From contig OY482851.1 in assembly GCA_960531495.1 (NCBI GenBank), forward strand, positions 8,170,714 to 8,234,713: a stretch of 64,000 bases of DNA, given 5' to 3'. Positions 35,030-61,239 of the stretch are shown here, piece by piece. The DNA comes from Zeus faber. Taxonomy: Eukaryota > Chordata > Actinopteri > Zeiformes > Zeidae. The translations under genes were made by a program, and so were the position numbers. The notes under the pieces are model-generated. The model searched no databases, was not told where the DNA came from, and saw nothing but the letters and a program-made list of their open reading frames with translations. The number at the start of each line of letters is the position of its first letter. Position 1 is the first letter of the stretch.

Positions 35030-36234
35030 AAGACCTTTTTCTTCCATCCCACTAGTGCACGCGCGACAGGACTTCGATGACAGGGGACGTGGAGCAGGTC
35101 TTGGGATTCCTCACCGTCGGAGCCGAGGCTTGAGACCGAAGACAACATAAAAAACAATATAAAGTCCACCTGAGATTCTCGCCAGAGTCCCGGACTGGTC
35201 CCCGACCGACCACCACCGCTTCTGACCCTCTCAAAACACACAACTCTGAAGATCTGGAAAATGTGGCTGCAGATAAAAAGGTAGAACTGATTGACAGGCA
35301 GGCAGGCAGGCAGGCAGGCAGACAGACAGACAGATAGACAGAGTCTCAGGTTGTGTTTCCTTGGGCAAGTCAAGTCACTTTCTACCCAAGATACTAGAGT
35401 CTTACCTGCGCTGTCCATCTTTATTTCGAGTAAAGACGACGGTATTTGTACCTTTCTCAAAATGACATCATTGGACGATCCATCCAACCTGTTCAAAAAG
35501 TATGACAACGGATTAAATTTGTGTCATAATTGTTGATATTCGGTGAAATAAATGTGATCAAAGAAAAAACAAATAACTTTACAAAAGCTTATATATTTCT
35601 TAATTTCTTCACAATCAAAACAAATACTCCCTCCCCACGACTTTCGAGCAGTGAAATAGCGGCAGTCTGCCTGTTCGCGGAATACCTCAAAATGTTATCA
35701 ATGGATTTGGACAAATTGCTCCGATTGAATGAAAATGATCGAGTGAACCTTTTGAACCGGGAAGCGACGACTCCCGGCATCGCGTTTTGGTTCTAGGTTC
35801 CAGTGAACGGAAGTGAGCGCAAAGCAAGCCGTCGGAGTCGTGGCATCTCCAGGCCGTGACGTCCAGGTCGAGTCTCGAGTCATTTATTCTCTGTCAAGTC
35901 AAGTTGCAAGTTGTCAAAACAGCGACTCAAGTCCAGGTCACAATGACTCCGGTCCCCATCCCTGGAGACAGATGGACAGAGCGATGGATATTATGGTAGA
36001 CAGATGGAAATAGATAGAATGATGTATAGGGACAGATGGAACGAGACACAGATAGATCAGTAGTGGTTATGTTGCGCGGCATCATTTCCATTTATTAGCC
36101 AGGGCAATAACTCACATACTTCTTAAAACCCTTTTAAATACCCACAAAGAACCATGTGGGACAGATAAAGAACCAGAACCATCTGTGAACACAACGGTTA
36201 TTTTATTCTGGGATGGTTCTGTCTGGTACTACAG

Positions 36235-36264
<30 letters not shown>
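35030..36264. other. non-coding stretch with short simple repeats
   Basis: GGCA/GACA repeats at 35297-35340 and a TA run at 36243-36264. The 168-aa minus ORF (35508-35002) spans these repeats and shows no domain. Confidence 0.55.
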
Positions 36265-36266
<2 letters not shown>

Positions 36267-37138
36267 CTCATACACAGATGAGCCACAACATTAAAACCAC
36301 CTGCCTAATGTCCTGCCTAATGTCGTGTAGGTTTGCCTTGTGGCGCCAAGGCAGCTTCTGGCATTAGTTGAAGTTATTAAACATCGTTCCCATAATGCAT
36401 CCTGGTGCCACCTCTTCCCCAGGTAAACAGCGCACACGTACCTTTCCATCCGCATGATGTCAAAGAAAACACGAGTCATCCGACCAGGCCACCTTCTTCT
36501 TCTTCTTTCTTCTTCTAGCTCTGACGCTCGCGTTGTCGGTGCTTTCAGTGGTGGACAGGGCTCAACATGGACACTCTGACCGGTCTGCGGCCACACAGCC
36601 CCGTACGCAGCGAGCTGTGATGCACTGTGTGTTCTGACGCCTTTATTTCAAATTCAAGTTCAAGCTCAAGAGGTGATTTGTCACATACATACGGTCGCTG
36701 CATATACATGCTGGATATGCGGCGAGATGTCATGACCACAGCAGCATGAACCTTTTCACCAGTTGGTGCGACAGTAGCTCTACTGTGGGATCGGACCAGA
36801 CCAGCTAGACGACCTGTCGCCGGTTCACCGGTTGTCCTTGCTTGCACGACGTTTGGTAGGTACCAACCACTGCATACCGGGAACGACCCGCGAGACCTGG
36901 CGTTTTGGAGATGCTGTGACCCAGTCGTCTGGCCATCACAACGTGGCCCTTGTCAAAGTGGCTCAGATCCTTACGCTTGACCATTTTTCCTGCTTCCAAC
37001 AGATCAACTTCAACAACTGACTGTTCACTTGCTGCCTCATATATCCCACCCCTTGACAGGTGACACTGGAACCAGATGATCAATGTCATTCACTTCACCT
37101 GTCACTGGTTTTAATGTTGTGGCTGATCGGTTTATATG
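36265..37138 (-). mobile_element. internally deleted Tc1/mariner-type element, copy 2
   Basis: Inverted ends: GAGCCACAACATTAAAACCA at the left and TGGTTTTAATGTTGTGGCTG at the right, matching over about 20 bp or more. The minus strand encodes [40 protein letters not shown] and QGQPVNRRQ (Tc1-like helix-turn-helix region), then fragments in other frames. The catalytic domain is mostly missing. A foreign segment near 36640-36725 (CATACATACGGTCGCTGCAT on the plus strand) appears inserted or rearranged within it. Confidence 0.82.
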
Positions 37139-37161
37139 TATATACAGTGTGTGTGTGTGTA

Positions 37162-37196
<35 letters not shown>

Positions 37197-37262
37197 TATT
37201 ATTATTATTTTTTTTTTAATACACTCACACACACACACACACACACACACACTTTTTATATG
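37139..37262. repeat. GT then CA microsatellite pair
   Basis: GT run 37147-37184, TA and T runs, then CA run 37223-37252. Together they form an imperfect inverted repeat of GT and CA arms around an AT-rich centre. Confidence 0.95.
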
Positions 37263-38246
37263 TCGTATATATAATATATTTTAACACCTTTGTAAGAAGT
37301 GGAGAAACATTCATCTTTCTATGTGAAGGAGCAGCATTCACACCAACTATGCATCTGATGAATCCAGTGTGTCCTCCATTCCATGCGTTTTAAAGTGCAC
37401 ATACTGTATGTGTAGTACACCATCGTGTACGAGAGAAGTTGTGAAGGGATGATTGAGGCGTCATTGTAAAGGGGCTTTTGTGTGCCCGGACTAGAGAAAC
37501 AGCTGTAACCCACCCAGTCCATTCAGCGTCCACCTCGGCTGCGTCTCGGTTATTCTGACTATCCTGTTTTCCCATGAACCTTGGAAGGAAAATTACCACG
37601 GCACATTTCGTGACATTTTCCGAATACTAGAATATTCCAGTTGACGGGAACCGGCCTCGAAAGTCTCCGACACAAAGCCCCCGCTGAGAGATGAGAAGGA
37701 AAAACAAGCAAAAAAAAAAACAAAAGACCGTGAAAGTTAAAGTTCTTTTCTTTCGATCATGCGTTAAACTGGTAGTGAACCCCGGAATCCGAGGGGAGAC
37801 AAAGCGCTTCGTCCGCCTCCTTTTAGCTTGTGCAGGAGGTCTCTAATCGATGGCGCTTCCCCTCTGATAATACACGGCACCTGGCCCTTTCACCGCCGCT
37901 CATTCAGGACTCATCGGGACGGCTTTGGAGTCCAAAAATCCCGGTGTTTGGGGATCGGGGCGGACCCTGGATGCTAGAATGTGATGACAAAGAGCTCCGG
38001 AGGACGGGGACGGGCGGGACGGGACGGCGGGCGGCACCCGACTCCGTCCAGCTGACATCTCTGGCTCTCAGACGAGGATTATCATCTAATTTGCCTCTTT
38101 CTTCTCGGGCTCAGGACTCCACCAGCGGCGCGGCACTTCAAAGGCAGAGCCAGATACACAGAGGCCGGCGGACCCGGGCCCCCAAATGGGCTTAGTTAAG
38201 CTCTGTTTAAAATGGCAGGGATACAAAAAGAAAAGCTTTGATGCGC

Positions 38247-38247
<1 letters not shown>
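37263..38247. other. non-coding stretch
   Basis: No gene recognised. 37880-38180 is GC-rich with several CpGs. The 121-aa plus ORF there has no domain. Confidence 0.5.
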
Positions 38248-38284
<37 letters not shown>

Positions 38285-38287
38285 GTG
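38248..38287. repeat. GT microsatellite
   Basis: About 19 GT units. Confidence 0.97.
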
Positions 38288-38574
38288 CAGCTGTACAGTA
38301 AGTGTGGGGACCTCTGCTGTGCCCTCCGGTCCTTCGGTCCCTCGGTCCGCACATCGTGTCGATGTCGACTCTGAAGCCCATCGACACAAATACTCCCTCG
38401 GGTATTTATTGCAATAAATATATATTGTTTTTTTGTTATTGTGATTTATTGTTTGTTGTATTTGTTGCCATTCGGACGCGATAAGATGAGACTTTTGTGC
38501 AGTGCAGTCGAGAAAGAGAAACCAATTCAAATGAGACAAGAAATACAAGTTGACACAAAGTAGCGCTAAGCTGA

Positions 38575-39440
38575 GTAGTAACCCGAAGGTAACTAGTAAT
38601 CCTAAAGTAACTAATGATATAAAGGTAACTAGTAACACTAAAGTAACCAATAACACTAAGATAACTTGTGGCAGTAAATAACTAGTGACCCTAAGATAAC
38701 TAGTAACCCTAAGTTAGGGTCTAGTTCTAAAGTAACTAGGTAGCACTAGGTTAACTAGTAACCCTTAGGTAACTAGTAATTCTAAAGTAACCGTTAAGAC
38801 TAAAGTAACTAGTAGCACTATGTTAACTAGTTACCCTAAGGTAACTTGTAAGGCTAAAGTAACTAATAACGCAAAGGTAAGTAGTATCACCAAGGAAATA
38901 GTAACCCTTAGATAACTTGTAGCACTAAGGTAACTTGTAACCACTAAGTTGACTAGTAATCATAAAGTAACTAAATATGTTACTAGTGGTGCAAATGTGA
39001 CTAATAACACAAAGGTTACCAATAACAACAAGGTAACTAATTACGCTAAAGTAACTAATAACACCAAGGTAACTGATTACACCGCCGGTAAATAATAACA
39101 CTAGGGTAACTGATAACACCAAGGTAACTAATAATGCTGATGTAACTAATACCACCAAGGTAACTAATTACACTAAGGTAACTAATAACACCAAGGGAAC
39201 TAATAACACCAAGGTAACTGATTACACTAAGGTAACTAATAACACCAAAGGAACTAATAACACCAAGGTAACTGATTACACTAAGGTAACTAATAACACC
39301 AAAGGAACTAATAACACCAAGGTAACTAATACCACAAGGTAACTAATAACACCGAGGTAACTAATAACAACAAGGTAACCAATTACACTTTGGTAACTAA
39401 TAACACCGAAGGTAACTAATAAGGTAACTAGTGACTAGTG
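38575..39440. repeat. minisatellite, about 18-bp AAGGTAACTAATAACACC unit
   Basis: More than 40 units. The left half is diverged (AAGTAACTAGTAACACT forms) and the right half (39100-39330) is close to consensus, with the alternating pair AAGGTAACTAATAACACC / AAGGTAACTGATTACACT forming a local higher-order repeat near 39180-39310. Confidence 0.95.
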
Positions 39441-39830
39441 AGTCCAATATTGCAGGTGTCAGTCTAGTAGTAGTTGTACTAGTAACAGTTATAAAGTGGT
39501 ATACGGTAATTGTAAATTTAATTTAAACTTAAAATCTCTGATTTACCTTTTTCTTTTCGTTCTAAACTTCATTGATACTTTTCCCAATTTAAACGTGACT
39601 CCAACATGGTGCAGAGCTGCCATAATAAAATCCAAGTTACTGAGATTGGACTTTTGGGATGAAATGTTATTATTCGATTACAGCGCAGAGCAGAGAGGTA
39701 CCGGCTGCGGATAACAATCTCTTGCTGTCATCTCAACCTAATGAAGAATATTTAAAAATGCATAGAGAAATGATTCCTGCCAGTGGAGATAAAATATTCT
39801 GTGTAATATTCTGTGTGATTCATTACATCA
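39441..39830. other. non-coding stretch, no feature seen
   Basis: No coding or RNA gene recognised. Confidence 0.5.
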
Positions 39831-40035
39831 CATTACATTTAGTCATTTATCAGACGCTTTTATCCAAAGCGACTTACAATTGTTCAAAGACCGACGGACG
39901 CAGCCATCAGGAGCAATTAGGGGTTAAGTGTCTTGCTCAAGGACACTACAGCATGCTAGCAGGAGGAGCCTGGGATCGAACCAGCAACCTTTGGATTACT
40001 AGACCACCAGCTCTACCTCCTGAGCTACCACCCCC
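39831..40035 (-). mobile_element. tRNA-derived SINE, copy 2 (near full length)
   Basis: Minus strand begins GGGGGTGGTAGCTCAGGAGG. A box TAGCTCAGGAGG is at 40027-40016 and B box GGTTCGATCCC at 39982-39972, about 34 bp apart as in tRNA genes. A conserved body follows (GTGTCCTTGAGCAAGACACT, GTAAGTCGCTTTGGATAAAA) and the end is GACTAAATGTAATG. It is not a tRNA gene, because no cloverleaf closes at the 3' side and the body continues. Confidence 0.88.
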
Positions 40036-40556
40036 ATATTCATGGAATTCATAATCAAACCCGGGTGTACACGAGGACATGTTTCCCATTAAAAAGCTAA
40101 GACGAGTAAATATAAATTATCTCGCAATTAATGCTTTGAGCCTGTGATGAATAAACAATTTCCCTCTTAAATAAAAACTTTAAACTTAAACCACTGAGTT
40201 TCGGAGCCTTTTCCCAGCACAAAGGGCCAGTTAAACCAGGTTGCCCGGGCGGCCTCTGCGCTGCTGTACTTGTTCGGGCTTCTCTGCCATCGCAGAGGAA
40301 TCCATTTAAAGTGAAGTTCAATTGAACAGGAAAGTGCGTGCCGCAGTTTGACGCCCATTAGGCAAATCAGATGAGATACTTTAAGATAATGACATTTCCC
40401 CTTAATGAACAGGAAACAGGAAATGAACACGAAGGGCAGCTCGTCGGAGGCCTTCCCATTATTATTCTGGTATTTCTTTTGCAGTACTGGAAAACGCTAT
40501 TCAAGGCTACTTCCATTATACCGCCACAGTCCATCGAGGACGTTAGACATTGTTAT
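40036..40556. other. non-coding stretch, no feature seen
   Basis: No coding or RNA gene recognised. Confidence 0.5.
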
Positions 40557-40978
40557 TAGGGGTGCACCGATTGCCGAATTCTGGGACGATACCTATGTTT
40601 AAAATAACAATTGGGTCGATAGCCGATGTTTTCCGAATTTCCCTAAACGCAGCATCACATACAGTTTTCCGAGCTCCCATGAACGCAGCATCGCTTCCTG
40701 CTTGTCTGCATCTTCTTAATACGATTGCGGATGGCGTCATTCTCTTGGACGGATAAACAAACAAACAAACAAATAAATAAAAATGCTTAAATGGGTCAGT
40801 AAATATAATTTGGCAGCTGTTAACATACCTGGGAGGCCCGCCCAAGTAAAGTCTGTGTGTGGGAAACACTGGATAAACATCAGCCGCTGCCATCTTATTT
40901 GCTGATAGGCCCATGGCAGTCAACAAGGCGAATATCGGCCAACGCCTACGGACGGCCCCATAAATCGGTGCATCCCCA
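40557..40978. mobile_element. hAT-like non-autonomous element (MITE)
   Basis: Left end TAGGGGTGCACCGAT and right end ATCGGTGCATCCCCA are inverted repeats with one mismatch over 15 bp. They are flanked by 8-bp near-duplicates ATTGTTAT (40549-40556) and GATGTTAT (40979-40986). 422 bp long, with no transposase reading frame: the 163-aa minus ORF crosses it without recognisable motifs. An 8-bp target duplication and a GGGGTGCACCGAT end are hAT features. Confidence 0.82.
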
Positions 40979-42169
40979 GATGTTATATTACGATTGTGAC
41001 ACTTCAAGACCAAGCCGTCAGAATTCTTTGCCACATTAAAAAAAAGCCTTTCCTCGGGATTGGAGCGGATGATGATAAAGTGGAGGCTGAAGGGGCGTGG
41101 GGTGTGATGGCCAGATGCTTTTAGCCGCCGTGAGGCCTCAATGAGGAGCTTTGAGATGTTATTTCAGCTGTCTGGAATATTTAGGATCATCTCCTGGAAC
41201 ATCCTACGGTAAGACGTGGCTCATGAATCCCAAAATGTGACACAACCAACCCAATCACTACTTGAATGCATTGGTAATTACAACAGTGAGACTGTACATG
41301 ACACTGATCTGAAATAGAAATATGGCAACCACTACAATCATTATCATTATTATTTATTCAACATGGTAAATGGACGGCGCATCATCGGGCTTTTCAGACG
41401 TTGACTCCAGCTGTAGCCGTTAATTATACATTTATGGCTGAAAATAATGGCCTGATTGCATTTTTTTTCTTCAAATTATGCAACATCTCTTCCCTAAAAT
41501 TGTTGAAACCACCAATAAAGCATCTCTTGGTATCCACGTATGAATATTATTGGTTTGTAGTGGAATAAAAAAAACCAAAAGGATGACAAATACTGGATCT
41601 TACCTTCTTCCACAGTGGGATCCCTCAAATGGCTTTTTGGAATCATTTTAGGAGTTTCAAGGAGATTCTCCATGAATTAGTAATTGAATTCACCCGCGGA
41701 GAGTCACAGATACAATTTTCTCGAATATATATCACCGTGAGCATGGGAAGGAAGAGAAGCAGAGGATCTCCTGAGGCCTCGTACCTTGTGTACTTTTGAG
41801 TTCCCAACGAGACACAAAACAAAGAGCAGAATTCTCCAAGGAGCTTGGAGAATATCTTTCCCTATTCCTGAAAGACTTGGAGAAGTTCTCTCCATGGGAG
41901 CATCTCCAAGCGCCATGAAGTTGAAGTTATTTTGAGTTATTTGCCTTCAACAGGCTTATATCTCAGGATTGAAAGACTTTGAATCAATAATAATAAATTG
42001 TGTGGCAGCAATACTCCCTGCAGTGTCTACTCTGCTGGAAATGGAGAAAGAAGAAGATTTGTCTGAGGAGATCGGACAGAAGATGGTCGATCTCAAGGCT
42101 CCAAGTCCATCTCCAGAGACCTTGATTGTCCCATGTCCATCCTGTCTATCATGCACAAGGTTCTCCAGA
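40979..42169. other. non-coding stretch
   Basis: No gene recognised. Includes AT-rich sequence and the diverged start of the following array. Confidence 0.55.
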
Positions 42170-43395
42170 CCCTGATGTACCTGTGTCTGTCCTGTCCCTC
42201 CAAGTCCATCTCCCAAGACCTTGATGTTCCTGTCCCTCCAAGTCCATCTCCCAAGACCTTGATGTTCCTGTCCCTCCAAGTCCATCTTCAGAAACCTTAA
42301 TGTTCCTGCCCCTCCAAGCCCACCTCCAGACATCTTCATGTCCCTGTCTCTCCAAGTCCATCTCCGGGCATCTTGATGTTTCTGTCCCTACAAGTCTATC
42401 TCCAGACACCTTGATGTTCCTGTCCCTCCAGGTCCATCTCCAGAGACTTGATGTTCCTGTCCCTCCAAGTCTATCTCCAGACACCTTGATGTTCCAGTCC
42501 CTCCAAGTCTATCTCCAGACACCTTGATGTTCCAGTCCCTCCAAGTCTACCTCAAGCCACATTGATGTTCTTCTTCCTCCAAGTCCACCTCCAGACACCT
42601 TGATGTTCCTGTCTCTTCAAGTCCATCTCTCAAGACCTTGATGTTCCTGTCCCTCCAAGTCCAGACATCTTCATGTCCCCGTCCCTCCAAATCCACCTCC
42701 AGAGACCTTGATGTTCCTCTCTCTCCAAGTCCATCTACGGACATCTTGACGTTTCTGTCCCTACAAGTCCATCTCCAGACACCTTGATGTTCCTGTCCCT
42801 CCAAGTCCATCTCCTGAGACCTTGATGTTCCTGGTGCTCCAAGTCTATCTCCAGAAACCTTGATGTTCCAGTTCCTCCAAGTCTACCTCAAGCCACATTG
42901 ATGTTCTTCTCCCTCCAAGTCCACCTGCAGACACCTTGATGTTCCTGTCTCTTCAAGTCCATCTCTCAAGATCTTGATGTTCCTGTCCCTCCAAGTCCAT
43001 CTCCAGACACCTTGATGTTCCAGTTCCTCCAAGTCTACCTCAAGCCACATTGATGTTCTTCTCCCTCCAAGTCCACCTGCAGACATCTTGATGTTCCTGT
43101 CTCTTCAAGTCCATCTCTCAAGACCTTGATGTTCCTGTCCCTCCAAGTCCATCTCCAGACACCTTGATGTTCCAGTTCCTCTAAGTCTACCTCAAGCCAC
43201 ATTGATGTTCTTCTCCCTTCAAGTCCACCTGCAGACACCTTGATGTTCCCGTCTCTTCAAGTCCATCTCTCAAGACCTTGATGTTCCTGTCCCTCCAAGT
43301 CCATCTCCTGAGACCTTGGAGTTCCTGTCCCTCCAAGTCCATCTCCAGATACCTTAATGTTCTTGTCCCTCAAAGTTCATCTCCAGAGATCTTGG
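42170..43395. repeat. minisatellite, 38-bp unit with 152-bp higher-order period
   Basis: About 32 units of CCTTGATGTTCCTGTCCCTC + CAAGTCCATCTCCAGACA. In the right half four units form a 152-bp block: the marker CAAGCCACATTGATGTTCTT is at 42889, 43041 and 43193, exactly 152 bp apart, with an older relative at 42553. Minus-strand ORFs (W/G/E/L/R-rich repeats such as WRDRNIKV) arise because the unit contains few stops. Confidence 0.95.
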
Positions 43396-44119
43396 GTGTT
43401 CCCATCCATCGTACGCAATGCTCTCCAGAAGTTTCAGGCCACGCCGCTGAAGCAAACACCCCTCCGGAATGAGGGATCCCCCAAACCGTGGCTTCAGGTT
43501 TCAGCTGAACTTCAGACACATTGGTCCAGGGGCTTCACCTCAATAAGAGGAGGGATAAATGGGTGGAGACCCAGGAGGAAGCCACTGCTGAGAGAGACAC
43601 AGGAAGCCAAGATGGAGAGATCTGAGGGCAGCAGTTTGGGGGTGAAGGAACCTTTCACCTTCAGATCTGAGAGAACTGGAGTAGTTTGTAAAGGGAGAGA
43701 GAGAGAGAGAGAGAGAGAAATGCCAGGGCAAAGTGAGGTGAAGGAATCTGATAATTGGCTCCAGTAAGAGCTTGTTTGCAGGTGTTTTCTTACCCATTAA
43801 CAGTGAAATAAAGGATTGGGGCGATCAAACACTCATCTTTAATATTTCAGAGAACATTTTAATATACTTTTTTGATAATGCAGGGAATACATTTGAAGCC
43901 TTGGCTGTATATCCAGTTGAGGGCGGCCTTTAACTAGCTCAGTTAAAATTTAACACAAAAAAACCCAGAATCAATACATGCAAACAACTCCACCAGATTC
44001 TTAAAATACAGACAGGCCACAAAGAGCCGTCTGAACACCGAGCGAGGACAGTAGGAATTATTCCTAAATATACCGTAGAAGATTAACTAATAATGGCAAA
44101 GACAAGATACTGAATGTGC
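43396..44119. other. non-coding stretch beyond the smarca2 3' end
   Basis: Contains a short GA run (43697-43720). The 136-aa plus ORF overlapping the array has no domain. Confidence 0.5.
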
Positions 44120-44131
44120 TCAAAATCAGAC

Positions 44132-44137
44132 TTTATT
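44132..44137 (-). terminator. candidate poly(A) signal AATAAA for smarca2
   Basis: The minus strand reads GGGCAAATAAAGTCTG, then GAGCACATTC and a T-rich GTCTTTGCC about 30 nt downstream. That is the expected layout of hexamer, cleavage site and U/GU-rich element. It lies 1.66 kb from the stop codon. Other T/A-rich stretches in the UTR could supply alternative signals. Confidence 0.5.
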
Positions 44138-45534
44138 TGCCCGGGCTACGAAGTTCAACCACAAAGAGTTTGTGCAAAGAAAGCAAAGAGTGAAGCGCAC
44201 AGGTAACATCTGATCTATCATATTTATGTATATATCAATATCTAGATGGATATAGATATATACAGTATATGCATTTCAGCAGAAAGGATATTGTCAAGCA
44301 AAACAAACATATATACCGTATATATACTGTATATCAATAGTCTGAGAACTCTGGAGCAACCTGAAACCTTTATCAATATGGATAATGTACATATACTGCA
44401 TGGCACTGTTGAACTGATTAAAAATATAATAATTTCTTTTCAATGTCTTGAGTCGTCCACAGCGGGCCGTCACCGATCGTTCTCAGCGGAGCAGCTCCTT
44501 TTTCAAATTCTAGAATTGATCTGGTAAACTGCATTTCCAACACGTTGTTTCAGATGATCAGAGAAGCTACATGTGCTGCCAGGTCGGACACGGCTGGAAG
44601 TAAACACCTGTAAAATTGTAATTATACGCTCAATGACAAGCCGCTAATAAACCAATAAATCAGCCAGATCAATCTTTTCTACAACTACAGATTTACCACA
44701 AAAACGCTTGAAAACTGTGAAATGATAGAATAATATGAAATATATGTTTTTTTTTAATAACTAGTGAGCATCATGCAAGGTGACTACATTCTTAAAAAAA
44801 GCAAAAAAAAAAACAAACAAAAACAAAAAACAATTTAGCATTTTGCTAAATTTTGCACGGCAAATTAATAATTCTTATTTCATAAGGCACCGACTAAGAT
44901 CAGGTCTTATCTGGTTGAACATCAACCAAATGTCACTGTCGTTTGAAATTGTTTTCCTTGAAATTAAAAAGGTCCTAGCAGAAAGACTAAAGACTGAAAA
45001 CAAAATGAATAATATCCAAGTGCCACAGCATTTTATGTTTAGGGATCTTGTGATAAACAACAAAAAGAATTCCCAAAATTTCAGTGTAACCATTCGAGGA
45101 TCAAATCAGTCCAAATTGAAAAACAAGATGGATGTTGCAACTCAAGTCAGCAAAAGCAGTTATTTTGACGGATCCTTTCGAACCGTTTTTGTTTTAAAAC
45201 TCAACATTATTTTAAAAAGTGCAGGCGAGCAGTGACAAATAAAACATTCGCCGATATTTGAAGATCAAATCTTTCCAAAACAGTATTTTAAATCCGTCTT
45301 TCTTTTTTTTTTTTTCTCCATTGCATAGACTTTAAAAAATAACAATCCAACGAAATAAGATTCCAAATTGGTACAAACGCAGATTGATATTGCTGTAAAA
45401 GAGCAAAGTCTCCCGTGTTTTTTTTTTTCTTTTTCTTAAACACATTTCAAGCGAACGGGAGAGGACGACGCGAGATGGGCAACAGGGCGACGGAGGGAGG
45501 GAGGGAAGACAACAAGCTCAGCAGCCGTGGAAAT

Positions 45535-45760
45535 GGAAGATAAAGCAGGAGATAAAACCAGAAGATACATTAGAATCTGAACCAGAAGATAAATGAGAAG
45601 ATAAACCAGGAGATAAAACTGGAAGATAAACTAGAAGAAAAGACCAGAAGACACGTCAGAATCCGAACCACAAGATTAAACCAGAAGATGAACCGGAAGA
45701 TAAAAGTAGAAGTTAAAAGTAGAAGATAAACTAGAAGACAGACTGGAAGATAATCTGCTT
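45535..45760. repeat. GAAGATAAA-type minisatellite in the smarca2 3' UTR
   Basis: About 13 diverged units of the form CCAGAAGATAAA, CTGGAAGATAAA or CAGGAGATAAAA, 15-20 bp each. It lies 40-260 bp past the stop codon in the presumed UTR, where the sense strand reads TTTATCTTCTGG. Confidence 0.9.
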
Positions 45761-45796
45761 TCTGATAAGTGCGGGGTCATGGTTCATCCTCTGCTT

Positions 45797-61068
<15,272 letters not shown>

Positions 61069-61239
61069 CTGGACAATAAGAGAAGAGAAGATAAAGCTTT
61101 ATTATTACGCGTCTGTGTGGAATACTTGATTCTGATTGGTCAAAAGGGACGGTCAGCGGTCTGTTATTTCTGAATAATGAGCGTTGCCATGGACAACCAC
61201 TTCTCCGCCTGGATTCACATCCCTTGTATCCCCTGTAAA

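Larger units (their letters stand above)
44120..45796 (-). other. smarca2: probable smarca2 3' UTR
   Basis: Minus-strand sequence from the stop codon towards a candidate poly(A) signal at 44132-44137. It is AT-rich and includes a 17-20 bp GAAGATAAA-type tandem array (45535-45760), poly-A/T runs near 45301 and 45420, and a TATATACTGTATAT-rich stretch near 44250-44330. No coding potential is seen: the 151-residue plus-strand ORF at 44780-45235 has no recognisable domain and is lysine/asparagine-rich as expected from A-rich DNA. The boundary is inferred, since no transcript is available. Confidence 0.6.

Noticed and set aside
38575..39440. CRISPR-like regular array
   Set aside because: Units are directly adjacent with no unique spacers, and the genome is eukaryotic; it is a minisatellite. 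The same applies to 42170-43395 and 61240-62525.
39965..40030. tRNA gene from A and B boxes on the minus strand
   Set aside because: The head continues into a conserved SINE body shared with 34844-35029, and no acceptor stem closes. The same reasoning applies to 31153-31300 and 63905-64000.
42149..43238. series of W/G/E/L/R repeat ORFs on the minus strand
   Set aside because: Unit of 38 bp is not a multiple of three, so frames rotate between units; the repeats happen to lack stops. No start context or domain.
1..44119. a neighbouring gene such as vldlr or a dmrt gene, expected near smarca2 from vertebrate synteny
   Set aside because: I looked for LDL-receptor class A cysteine patterns, a DM domain and signal-peptide-like first exons and saw none that I could defend.
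44780..45235. 151-residue plus-strand ORF
   Set aside because: Antisense to the probable smarca2 3' UTR, K/N-rich from A-rich DNA, no domain.
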